From Chromobotia macracanthus (Eukaryota; Chordata; Actinopteri; Cypriniformes; Botiidae), in the NCBI GenBank assembly GCA_036877525.1, contig JAZGTH010000034.1, forward strand, positions 4,582,501-4,646,500: DNA of 64,000 bases. The letters are read 5' to 3'. The notes under the pieces were generated by a model that did not search any database, was not told where the DNA came from, and was given only the letters and a program-made list of their open reading frames with translations. Made by a program: the position numbers and the translations under genes. Shown here piece after piece: positions 63,501 through 64,000 of the stretch. Position 1 is the stretch's first letter; every line of letters starts with the position of its first letter.

Positions 63501-63583
63501 AAACTCTGATGAAGATGTTGAGAATGCAGCAGACAATGGCTTTGACTGCTTCCTATGTACAACGCAAAGCATGCCTACACCTG
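9414..63583 (+). CDS. kmt2c: kmt2c (MLL3) histone H3K4 methyltransferase, N-terminal third, 20 exons (partial)
   Basis: Coding join: 9414-9577, 21292-21389, 24879-25026, 27151-27360, 32147-32298, 32379-32488, 35710-35872, 36236-36407, 40270-40384, 42285-42460, 43748-43911, 50930-51037, 51206-52029, 53848-53967, 55770-55886, 58930-59034, 59668-59772, 61609-61790, 63108-63272, 63474-63583. All introns are GT-AG and all phases agree, giving 3508 nt open. From family knowledge, KMT2C is the catalytic subunit of a COMPASS-like complex that monomethylates H3K4 at enhancers; its PHD clusters bind chromatin. Domains seen: AT-hook (~residues 34-44), extended PHD (~141-341), PHD fingers (~355-399, 402-446, 480-530), acidic linker (~560-850), RG-rich patch (~909-940), PHD fingers (~985-1032, 1035-1082, 1112-1161). 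The remaining gene, including SET, is outside the window. KMT2D is excluded by the different N-terminus and by exons 13-14. The fish co-orthologue (a or b) is unresolved. Confidence 0.95.
14880..15030 (+). mobile_element. tRNA-derived SINE with L2-like tail
   Basis: The head resembles a tRNA gene: an A-box-like tagctgagttggtagag at 14884-14900 and a B-box-like ggttgtggattcaat at 14921-14935, about 25 bp apart. The 3' part, gtaagttgttttggataaaa followed by gcgtcttccaaatgc (14978-15012), is the common tail of fish SINEs mobilised by L2-type LINEs. The B box differs from GGTTCRANTCC, so it is an old copy. Exact ends and family name are uncertain. Confidence 0.65.
15053..16648 (+). mobile_element. 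Tc1/mariner-type transposon, complete ends, inactive
   Basis: The element is about 1.6 kb, flanked by TA dinucleotides at 15051-15052 and 16649-16650. The outer ends are cagtcatg ... catgactg. The terminal inverted repeats are long (about 200 bp) and diverged, with the motif ttaggacaccc near each tip (around 15070 and 16620) and a second copy internally (around 15257 on the left, a degraded one near 16450 on the right), i.e. the IR/DR layout common in fish Tc1 elements. The transposase inside is broken. Confidence 0.93.
15431..16441 (+). pseudogene. Tc1-like DD34E transposase pseudogene
   Basis: The frame begins at the ATG at 15431 (MVRAKEL...) and is about 336 codons long by homology, normal for Tc1 transposases. 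The N-terminal helix-turn-helix (KGFKKIS ... STVRKI) and GRPSKFTPR linker are visible. Three lesions are seen: a TGA at 15461-15463, a one-base frameshift near 15658 (the reading moves to the next frame after KEVSKN), and a TAG at 16255-16257. Catalytic Asp are in WTDES (15877-15879) and QHDND (16150-16152). The TAG falls exactly 35 codons after the second Asp, where the catalytic Glu of DD34E belongs. The C-terminus remains recognisable to KRLTAFISAKGG and a stop at 16439-16441. Confidence 0.93.
17626..17643 (+). repeat. Short interstitial TTAGGG run
   Basis: The sequence gggttagggttagggttg holds about two and a half telomere-type units within intron 1. It is too short to imply a telomere fusion and is probably a chance or repair-derived microsatellite. 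Confidence 0.8.
20180..20366 (+). mobile_element. Probable 3' end of a non-LTR retrotransposon
   Basis: The stretch ends with ttttcattgcacagggaac and then caataaaggctttgaacttgaacttgg: an AATAAA-like signal followed by a short direct repeat tail (tgaactt twice). This is the usual 3' end of several fish LINE families. No reverse transcriptase remnant is visible, so the copy is 5'-truncated. Left boundary is approximate. Confidence 0.4.
21292..21389 (+). CDS. kmt2c: kmt2c coding exon 2
   Basis: This exon encodes residues 55-87 (... ADDEDSMDTTDGTSTPDID ...), an acidic Ser/Thr-rich segment matching the VEDEDSMDGLETTE region of mammalian KMT2C. Two candidate acceptors lie nine bases apart (AG at 21290-21291 and AG at 21299-21300). 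Both keep the phase-2 frame, so the exon may start at 21292 or 21301, with three extra codons in the longer form. A third AG at 21315-21316 would break the frame. The donor is CTGG/gtgaga at 21390, phase 1. No folded domain is expected; the segment is likely disordered. Confidence 0.85.
21390..24878 (+). other. kmt2c intron 2 (3.5 kb)
   Basis: The intron is AT-rich with one interspersed repeat (22723-22915). No conserved exon, RNA gene or intact mobile element is recognised. The longest open frames (23121-23483 and the opposite strand near 23359-23706) show no family similarity. Confidence 0.75.
22723..22915 (+). repeat. Fish interspersed repeat, copy 1 (TTTCCTCCCACAGT core)
   Basis: The core ctccagtttcctcccacagt at 22759-22778 is followed by caaaggcatgtaggttaggt and, about 100 bp later, ctggaatggtgttaagacaaataaat. 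A second copy lies in intron 8 (38402-38640) with the same order of blocks. The family is common in fish genomes, but I cannot assign it to a class. Confidence 0.6.
24879..25026 (+). CDS. kmt2c: kmt2c coding exon 3
   Basis: This exon lies between acceptor acacacag and donor TAG/gtaagt and is phase 1 to phase 2. It encodes residues 88-137: an acidic run (VVEQETDDDFPEP) followed by LFPLFQCSVSEDSACSSAS, which parallels the mammalian LIPTLQRSVSEESANSLVS segment. This Ser-rich stretch is probably disordered and leads into the extended PHD module encoded by the next exons. The correspondence of the SVSE core and the exact phases on both sides make the exon secure even though it has no domain of its own. 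Confidence 0.88.
25765..26110. promoter_or_regulatory. Candidate conserved noncoding element in intron 3
   Basis: This stretch stands out from the AT-rich intron by balanced, non-repetitive composition, G-rich and C-rich blocks (25773-25793 and 25877-25893), and several homeodomain-type cores (TTAAT, CTAAT, CATTAG, ATTA). No open frame of note is present. Calling it an enhancer is inference only; cross-species alignment is needed for support. Confidence 0.2.
26590..26619. repeat. 13-bp perfect hairpin, 4-nt loop
   Basis: The arms ctgttccaatgag (26590-26602) and ctcattggaacag (26607-26619) are exact complements around tctc. It is small and may be chance or a remnant of a fold-back element. 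Confidence 0.9.
27151..27360 (+). CDS. kmt2c: kmt2c coding exon 4 (first zinc ligands of the extended PHD)
   Basis: The exon follows the acceptor ctctcttag and ends at gtgagt; it is 210 nt and phase 2 to phase 2. It encodes residues 137-207. EKLCAFCYCGEKSLLGQGEL matches the mammalian EQLCAFCYCGEKSSLGQGDL almost residue for residue. Cys141 and Cys144 should be the first zinc ligands of the C2HC pre-PHD half of the extended PHD finger. The second half of the exon is a fish-specific, strongly acidic linker (many Asp/Glu around residues 180-195) and shows little similarity to the mammalian Lys/Asn-rich counterpart. Because it is a multiple of three with equal end phases, skipping would keep the frame but remove the first zinc ligands. 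Confidence 0.93.
27361..32146 (+). other. kmt2c intron 4 (4.8 kb)
   Basis: It contains a TG/CG-rich microsatellite (27723-27780) and a pair of inverted blocks at 28456-28507 (tgatcattctaa ... ctagaatgatca). It is otherwise AT-rich single-copy-looking sequence without a supported gene. Confidence 0.7.
27723..27780 (+). repeat. TG-rich microsatellite with CG interruptions
   Basis: Alternating purine-pyrimidine run (gtgtgtgtgtgcgcgtgtgt and onward). Such (GT/GC)n runs are classical candidates for left-handed DNA. It lies about 360 bp behind exon 4. Open frames through it are artefacts of the repeat. Confidence 0.9.
32147..32298 (+). CDS. kmt2c: kmt2c coding exon 5
   Basis: This exon lies between acceptor cttcctcag and donor ACTG/gtaagt, phase 2 to phase 1. 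It encodes residues 207-258: a Ser/Pro/Thr-rich linker, then KFWDKLGQIGLPDGINIESL and FDPTG. This corresponds to the mammalian KLWDELSLVGLPDAIDIQAL segment preceding the His/Cys zinc ligands. The intron behind it is only 80 bp, the shortest in the window, so exons 5 and 6 are practically adjacent. Confidence 0.93.
32379..32488 (+). CDS. kmt2c: kmt2c coding exon 6 (C2HC half of the extended PHD)
   Basis: The acceptor is gactgcag and the donor GAG/gtaagt; the exon is phase 1 to phase 0. It encodes residues 258-294, CCAHLHCAAWSEGVC then LLYVDKAIDSGSTE. This parallels mammalian CWAHHRCVEWSLGVC and VNVDKAVVSGSTE. His263 and Cys266 complete the C2HC zinc site begun by Cys141/Cys144 in exon 4. The conserved Trp before Ala-His is Cys here (CWAH becomes CCAH), while the ligand spacing is kept. 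Confidence 0.93.
32489..35709 (+). other. kmt2c intron 6 (3.2 kb)
   Basis: No gene or mobile element is recognised. A TGAGAGAG microsatellite lies at 34037-34062. The stretch 32830-33060 has the look of conserved noncoding DNA (balanced composition, TAATTA cores). Confidence 0.7.
32830..33060. promoter_or_regulatory. Candidate conserved noncoding element in intron 6
   Basis: It is balanced, non-repetitive sequence with cores ctaattagg, ctaattaac and gtaattaattt (homeodomain type) next to a CACCTG E-box (33035-33040). No open frame of note is present. Function is inferred from composition only. Confidence 0.2.
35710..35872 (+). CDS. kmt2c: kmt2c coding exon 7 (PHD half of the extended PHD)
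   Basis: The acceptor is tttttgtag and the donor is T/gtgagt, phase 0 to phase 1. It encodes residues 295-349: SCAYCKRLGASVKCCEESCG, then HSYHYPCAAAAGSFQDM and LLCSDH. This is the C4HC2H PHD half of the extended PHD, with ligand candidates Cys296, Cys299, Cys308 or Cys309, Cys313, His318, Cys321, Cys338 and His341. In the KMT2 family this module, found again near the C-terminus, is structural and contributes to chromatin and nucleic-acid contacts. Similarity to mammalian KMT2C (CAFCKHLGATIKCCEEKC) is strong across the exon. Confidence 0.95.
35873..36235 (+). other. kmt2c intron 7 (363 bp)
   Basis: Short intron from gtgagt to ctttag between the two halves of the first PHD region. I see no element in it. 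Confidence 0.85.
36236..36407 (+). CDS. kmt2c: kmt2c coding exon 8 (PHD finger)
   Basis: The acceptor is ctgtctttag and the donor is TGCAA/gtaagt, phase 1 to phase 2. It encodes residues 349-406, including CLVCDSPGDLLDQMFCCTCG, QHYHGICLDI and GWQCPECKVC. This is a complete C4HC3 PHD finger: Cys355, Cys358, Cys370, Cys373, His378, Cys381, Cys396 and Cys399. The KVC.AC pair at the end starts the next, overlapping finger. Identity with the mammalian CAVCDSPGDLLDQFFC finger is very high, so this exon is the clearest single indicator of the gene family. Confidence 0.96.
36583..36596 (+). promoter_or_regulatory. Near-consensus CTCF binding motif
   Basis: The bases ccgccagggggcgc match the CTCF core (consensus CCASYAGRKGGCRS) at nearly every position, in forward orientation, inside otherwise AT-rich DNA 175 bp behind exon 8. 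CTCF organises chromatin loops and can pause polymerase to influence splicing. Occupancy cannot be inferred from sequence alone. Confidence 0.55.
38402..38640 (+). repeat. Fish interspersed repeat, copy 2 (TTTCCTCCCACAGT core)
   Basis: The blocks gtggagtttgcatgttctcc, ctccggtttcctcccacagt, caggttagataaattgg and ctggagtggcgtagaacaat are in the same order as in the copy at 22723-22915. This copy is longer at the 5' side. It lies head to tail 65 bp before a SINE. Confidence 0.6.
38705..39030 (-). mobile_element. tRNA-derived SINE, minus strand
   Basis: Read on the minus strand, the head (from about 39030) has an A-box-like gtggcctactggtaa (39007-39021) and a B box gctggttcgattcc (38966-38979) matching GGTTCRANTCC. 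The body contains the widespread fish segment gtgcccttgagcaaggcacc (38924-38943) and the tail at 38705-38720 reads agcatctgttaaatgc, like L2-type tails. The intact B box suggests a younger copy than the one in intron 1. Left boundary approximate. Confidence 0.75.
40270..40384 (+). CDS. kmt2c: kmt2c coding exon 9 (PHD finger, central part)
   Basis: The acceptor is ggtttgtag and the donor is CCAG/gtaagc, phase 2 to phase 0. It encodes residues 406-444 (SKMLVCDMCDKGYHTFCLQP, then TNGWRCQ). With Cys402/Cys405 from exon 8 and Cys446 from exon 10, it forms a PHD finger with Cys417, Cys420, His425, Cys428 and Cys443. The motif CD.CDKGYHTFCL is diagnostic for the KMT2C/KMT2D N-terminal PHD cluster. 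Confidence 0.95.
40385..42284 (+). other. kmt2c intron 9 (1.9 kb)
   Basis: AT-rich intron between exons 9 and 10. I recognise no gene, repeat family or hairpin of note. Confidence 0.75.
42285..42460 (+). CDS. kmt2c: kmt2c coding exon 10 (zinc linker and start of the next PHD finger)
   Basis: The acceptor is ctgttttgcag and the donor is AAGAG/gtaag, phase 0 to phase 2. It encodes residues 445-503. It begins NCWTCAQCGTRS, matching mammalian NCRICIECGTRS, continues with LLCEGCQQQQD and CLICG, and ends FCCTCKR. Cys480/Cys483 and Cys498/Cys501 are the first four ligands of a C4HC3 finger finished in exon 11. The linker is divergent: the mammalian QWHHNCLICDNC is QCFSKGLLCEGC here, so the conserved Trp, both His and one Cys are absent. 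The end of the first finger half (GKCYHPE in mammals) also reads GQSQNTD. Confidence 0.92.
42461..43747 (+). other. kmt2c intron 10 (1.3 kb)
   Basis: The 3' part is an AT/GT dinucleotide microsatellite (43577-43672) ending about 75 bp before the exon 11 acceptor; a C/T-rich tract (tcttcctctctttctctctcag) then precedes exon 11. The rest has no recognised feature. Confidence 0.8.
43577..43672 (+). repeat. (AT)n/(ATGT)n microsatellite
   Basis: Nearly pure alternating AT with interspersed ATAC and GTGT units. Translations rich in Tyr, Ile and Val through this block are repeat artefacts. The array is likely length-polymorphic. Confidence 0.95.
43748..43911 (+). CDS. kmt2c: kmt2c coding exon 11 (end of the first PHD cluster)
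   Basis: The acceptor is tctctctcag and the donor is GAAG/gtgagt, phase 2 to phase 1. It encodes residues 503-558: WVHVNCLRQDDSDPNAQ, YTCSVCKRVEEKTGRDQ, then a hydrophobic and Pro-containing tail. His506, Cys509, Cys527 and Cys530 complete the C4HC3 finger started in exon 10 (mammalian WVHLEC and YICMYCK). The tail past residue 535 resembles its mammalian counterpart only weakly and begins the long disordered linker. Confidence 0.93.
45291..45307 (+). repeat. (AC)n microsatellite
   Basis: Short pure AC run followed by interrupted acacaaacacacacaaaag. It sits in a C/A-rich stretch of intron 11 with no other signal. Confidence 0.9.
47512..47537. repeat. 11-bp AT-rich hairpin
   Basis: Arms ggaataataat (47512-47522) and attattattcc (47527-47537) around gtaa; a further ggaattattattcc lies immediately downstream at 47545. 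Simple composition makes chance origin or replication slippage likely. Confidence 0.85.
48940..49470 (+). repeat. Degenerate tandem repeat with TTGCTAGGGTGTGGC core
   Basis: The core ttgctagggtgtgg (or close variants) recurs at about 48960, 49062, 49209 and 49368, each followed by a block like cagtt.c.atgggt and a block like ccacatgtctc.aca.tgttct.atgcc. Unit length varies between about 100 and 160 bp. The copies are diverged, so the array is old. Probably part of a larger interspersed fish repeat. Confidence 0.7.
49480..49790. repeat. Repeat-like block next to the degenerate array
   Basis: This block starts with a 12-bp hairpin (tttatgccaatg 49491-49502 and cattggcataaa 49510-49521) and has a less AT-biased composition than the flanks. 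With the tandem array to its left it may form one composite element. I cannot assign a family. Confidence 0.4.
50930..51037 (+). CDS. kmt2c: kmt2c coding exon 12 (acidic linker)
   Basis: The acceptor is cttgtttag and the donor is TCAT/gtaagt, phase 1 to phase 1, 108 nt. It encodes residues 558-594 (DVFMGVEDVNEAEEEVVFES and a Ser/Thr/Val tail). The NEAEEEVVFES core aligns loosely with mammalian NEMEVEGPEDQMVFSE. It is supported by the exact phase fit between exons 11 and 13 and by good splice signals rather than by a domain. It is frame-neutral, so it could be a cassette exon. Confidence 0.82.
51206..52029 (+). CDS. kmt2c: kmt2c coding exon 13 (large acidic, Ser/Pro-rich linker with second AT-hook-like motif)
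   Basis: This is the largest exon in the window (824 nt), with acceptor ctcttgtag, donor AAGCAG/gtaaaa, and phase 1 to phase 0. It encodes residues 594-868. Most of it is low-complexity: repeated Glu/Asp, a dense Glu/Gln/Asp run around residues 723-745, and Ser-Pro motifs. The C-terminal block TPKIGMGKPAISKRKFSPG followed by RPRVKQ is nearly identical to mammalian KMT2C and contains a GRP core like an AT-hook. This block separates KMT2C from KMT2D. The middle is poorly conserved, as usual for this linker. The antisense strand is also open for about 150 codons, which is a compositional shadow. Confidence 0.93.
52030..53847 (+). other. kmt2c intron 13 (1.8 kb)
   Basis: T-rich intron. A complementary T-run/A-run pair lies at 52791-52817. 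No gene or repeat family is recognised. Confidence 0.75.
53848..53967 (+). CDS. kmt2c: kmt2c coding exon 14
   Basis: The acceptor is tttacaccag and the donor is AGAGTG/gtaaat, phase 0 to phase 0, 120 nt. It encodes residues 869-908: GAWSNRSAVSSPSWSPERLE, then GLPIWTIRV. Mammalian KMT2C has GAWSTHNTVSPPSWSPDISE and SAIWSIKV at the same place; KMT2D lacks this block. The function is unknown; a short linear motif around SPSWSPE is plausible. It is frame-neutral, so it can be skipped without a frameshift. The coding frame stays open for about 75 nt past the donor before a stop. Confidence 0.93.
53968..55769 (+). other. kmt2c intron 14 (1.8 kb)
   Basis: The 3' end is dominated by the GT-rich octamer array (55589-55762) that abuts the exon 15 acceptor. 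The rest is AT-rich with no supported gene. Confidence 0.8.
55589..55762 (+). repeat. (GTGTTTGT)n / (GTGTTGGT)n minisatellite at the exon 15 acceptor
   Basis: About 21 octamer units: a first block of uniform gtgtttgt, then mixed gtgtttgt and gtgttggt, ending in a short pure gt run. Only ccatcag separates it from the splice site, so on the transcript it is a long GU-rich tract in the position of the pyrimidine tract. GU-rich RNA is the target of CELF, TDP-43 and related splicing factors (family knowledge). All open frames through it are artefacts. Confidence 0.97.
55770..55886 (+). CDS. kmt2c: kmt2c coding exon 15 (Arg/Gly-rich patch)
   Basis: The acceptor is gtgtccatcag and the donor is CTGGG/gtatga, phase 0 to phase 0, 117 nt. 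It encodes residues 909-947: GRGSGFFGRRRPRGANLSG, RGGRGRSRLK and ENSPVVTPG. This matches mammalian GRGSGFPGKRRPRGAGLSG and is an RG-rich basic patch likely to bind nucleic acid. The acceptor is unusual: a roughly 170-bp GT-rich octamer array ends a few bases upstream, so there is no ordinary pyrimidine tract. The donor gtatga is weak. Confidence 0.93.
56215..56420. repeat. Unclassified interspersed-repeat-like block
   Basis: Marked by GC-richer sequence with inverted-looking motifs (gcacggttaaatgaaccatg, cccaggcacgattcgg, gctcgggcacagttc) that resemble a widespread fish nonautonomous DNA repeat. Boundaries and class are uncertain. Confidence 0.35.
57340..57480 (+). mobile_element. Probable LINE 3' end fragment
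   Basis: The stretch tttcattgtaaggagagctg then tgcaatgacaaaggcattct and gttctata resembles the 3' ends of fish LINEs, whose consensus reads like tgcaatgacaataaaggcattct with an attct-type tail. It is 5'-truncated and no coding remnant is seen. Confidence 0.4.
58212..58622. mobile_element. Nonautonomous Tc1-like element (MITE)
   Basis: The ends are inverted: taccggtcaaaagcttggaaa at the left (from 58216) and tttccaaacttttgaccggta at the right (58598-58618), matching the widespread fish Tc1 terminal motif. Inside, agccacccattgcctagaat (58308-58327) resembles the subterminal sequence of the same family. At about 410 bp it lacks a transposase. Exact outer ends are approximate. Confidence 0.75.
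58930..59034 (+). CDS. kmt2c: kmt2c coding exon 16
   Basis: The acceptor is tatactacag and the donor is AAGCAA/gtaagt, phase 0 to phase 0, 105 nt. It encodes residues 948-982: VSLMDSPYFVKEDEENCMHN then TVVMFSTSDSFTLKQ. Mammalian KMT2C has EENSMHNTVVLFSSSDKFTLNQ. The acidic half precedes a short conserved hydrophobic segment before the second PHD cluster. The exon starts with GTGAGC, itself a good donor sequence, so the acceptor AG/GTGAGC resembles a recursive splice site. Confidence 0.93.
59035..59667 (+). other. kmt2c intron 16 (633 bp)
   Basis: Contains a stretch starting cttaaaggggccatgagaga at 59171 that resembles common fish repeats. No gene or RNA is seen. Confidence 0.75.
59668..59772 (+). 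CDS. kmt2c: kmt2c coding exon 17 (PHD finger, first half)
   Basis: The acceptor is tatgtctgcag and the donor is ATCAAG/gtagga, phase 0 to phase 0. It encodes residues 983-1017: DMCVVCGSFGQGAEGRLLAC then SQCGQCYHPFCVNIK. This is nearly identical to mammalian KMT2C and also close to KMT2D. Ligands are Cys985, Cys988, Cys1002, Cys1005, His1010 and Cys1013; the last pair comes from exon 18. In KMT2D/KMT2C this second cluster has been linked to histone H4 tail recognition (family knowledge). Confidence 0.96.
59773..61608 (+). other. kmt2c intron 17 (1.8 kb)
   Basis: It contains a MITE (61064-61348) near its 3' end and AT-rich sequence otherwise. The stretch 60890-61000 has a balanced composition and may be conserved noncoding DNA, but this is weak. 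Confidence 0.7.
61064..61348. mobile_element. Small MITE with 17-bp imperfect terminal inverted repeats
   Basis: The left end ttaggtatgtttccatg (61064-61080) and the reverse complement of the right end ttagctatgtttacatg (61332-61348) agree at 15 of 17 positions. The total length of 285 bp and lack of coding sequence fit a miniature nonautonomous DNA element. No clear target-site duplication is seen. Confidence 0.6.
61609..61790 (+). CDS. kmt2c: kmt2c coding exon 18 (PHD finger end and next PHD finger)
   Basis: The acceptor is gtttttag and the donor is AAGTG/gtatgt, phase 0 to phase 2. It encodes residues 1018-1078. ITKVVLSKGWRCLECTVCE closes the finger of exon 17 with Cys1029 and Cys1032. 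LLLCDDCDISYHTYCLDPPL and KGSWKCKW give most of the next finger: Cys1035, Cys1038, Cys1050, Cys1053, His1058, Cys1061 and Cys1076, with Cys1079 from exon 19. The CDDCDISYHTYCLDPPL motif is a KMT2C/KMT2D signature. Confidence 0.96.
61943..62065 (+). repeat. Fish interspersed repeat fragment (hAT-like nonautonomous type)
   Basis: The order gtagttcatcaagaaataat, ttacttgctcatcttcatg, ttgttccaaaccc and aaccataaaagaccc resembles the very common fish repeat whose consensus includes tagttcaccc, tttactcaccctcatg and ttgttccaaacc. The copy is diverged and partial. Family assignment is from memory of the consensus. Confidence 0.45.
62236..62267 (+). repeat. TG/TA microsatellite
   Basis: Short alternating run gtatgtgtgtgtatatatat, then atttatatatatg, in intron 18. 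Confidence 0.9.
63108..63272 (+). CDS. kmt2c: kmt2c coding exon 19 (zinc linker and start of the last PHD finger)
   Basis: The acceptor is ctccatgcag and the donor is GACAG/gtgggt, phase 2 to phase 2, 165 nt. It encodes residues 1078-1133: CVSCTQCGATSPGLRCEWQN, TKCGPCASLLVCSVC, YREEELILQCRQCDR. This matches mammalian CRHCGATSAGLRCEWQN and YREEDLILQCRQCDR. The linker keeps its Trp and Cys pairs, unlike the corresponding linker in exon 10. Cys1112/Cys1115 and Cys1128/Cys1131 begin the third finger of this cluster. Confidence 0.95.
63474..63583 (+). CDS. kmt2c: kmt2c coding exon 20 (end of the second PHD cluster; last exon in window)
   Basis: The acceptor is ggctgtag and the donor is CCTG/gtaaga, phase 2 to phase 1. 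It encodes residues 1133-1170: WVHASCQGLNSDEDVENAAD then GFDCFLCTTQSMPTPG. His1136, Cys1139, Cys1158 and Cys1161 complete the finger begun in exon 19 (mammalian WMHAVCQNLNTEEEVENVAD and GFDCSMC). The frame continues past the window in phase 1, so the CDS is cut here by the window edge. Confidence 0.95.
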
Positions 63584-64000
63584 GTAAGACCTACAAATTA
63601 GTTTGTTCCAAATGTGTATTAGTATCAAGATTATTATCATATATGTATATATTTGTGTAATAATTAAGAAAATAATAAATATAAATAATAATAATATAAT
63701 AATGTAAATAATAAAAAAAAAACACTTTGAAAACAAAAACAATAAACTCAGGCAAAAGTGTAGCATCATTTTCGAATAATTCGTGTATTTTAACTCCTTT
63801 ATAAACTTCCTTTTTGCAAATCATGGTTTAGAAATGCCGGATAGTTTTCATTTACGCTTTCACAGGCTTCGTTTTCAATCCACAAATTTACGTTCACTAT
63901 TCTGGCACACAACTCTTTGTGTAGATGAATTTAACTGTGCTTTACTCCTATTGGCTAGTGAGATTTTCATGGACAACTCTCTTACCTGAAACAAGGCTTC
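63584..64000 (+). other. kmt2c intron 20, partial (window edge)
   Basis: Begins with donor gtaaga. The stretch 63640-63725 is an AT-rich simple sequence (ataataat type). No further exon is seen before the window ends, so exon 21 lies to the right. Confidence 0.75.

Noticed and set aside
9414..63583. Assignment to KMT2D instead of KMT2C
   Set aside because: The N-terminus, the TPKIGMGKPAI...KRKFSPGRPR block and the GAWS...SPSWSPE exon fit KMT2C; the long Pro/Ser/Glu repeat region of KMT2D is absent.
1..64000. CRISPR array, phage, defence island or other prokaryotic-type system
   Set aside because: The window is vertebrate intron-exon DNA; no regularly spaced repeats with unique spacers and no operon-like gene runs are present.

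Overview
The window is vertebrate nuclear DNA, almost certainly from a teleost fish. It is AT-rich, with small exons (98-824 bp) flanked by GT-AG introns of 80 bp to 11.7 kb. It carries typical fish interspersed repeats: a Tc1/mariner element, tRNA-derived SINEs with an L2-like tail, MITEs and many microsatellites. There is no prokaryotic gene organisation. Species cannot be fixed from the sequence; an ostariophysan-type fish is a guess from the repeats.

The only protein-coding host gene I can support is the 5' third of kmt2c (MLL3), on the + strand. KMT2C is a very large histone H3 lysine 4 methyltransferase acting at enhancers. I assembled 20 coding exons by hand, from an ATG at 9414 to a donor at 63583. 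They join into one uninterrupted frame of 3508 nt, about 1169 codons, with every splice phase agreeing. The encoded part holds an N-terminal AT-hook, the C2HC pre-PHD plus PHD (extended PHD) module, a first cluster of PHD fingers, an acidic Ser/Pro-rich linker ending in a second AT-hook-like motif, an Arg/Gly-rich patch and a second PHD cluster. The HMG box, FYRN/FYRC and catalytic SET domain lie beyond the right edge. The start of the protein and the block in exons 13-15 point to KMT2C rather than KMT2D. Which fish co-orthologue (kmt2ca or kmt2cb) is not decided.

Layout: 1-9412 is upstream DNA or a 5' UTR intron. It has a CpG-richer spot near 290-600 that may be the promoter and a noncoding first exon, plus two very clean hairpins. 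Intron 1 (9578-21291) carries a tRNA-derived SINE next to a complete-ended but dead Tc1-like transposon (15053-16648). Exons 2-11 (21292-43911) encode the first zinc-finger block. Intron 11 (43912-50929) contains a degenerate tandem repeat. Exons 12-16 (50930-59034) encode the linker; exon 15 sits immediately behind a roughly 170-bp GT-rich octamer repeat. Exons 17-20 (59668-63583) encode the second PHD cluster.

I found no bacterial-type system, CRISPR array, rRNA or functional tRNA gene. The most interesting signals are in splicing architecture (GT-octamer acceptor of exon 15, recursive-splice-like start of exon 16, tandem acceptors of exon 2), a near-consensus CTCF motif in intron 8, two perfect hairpins, and a transposase whose stop codon falls exactly on its third catalytic residue.
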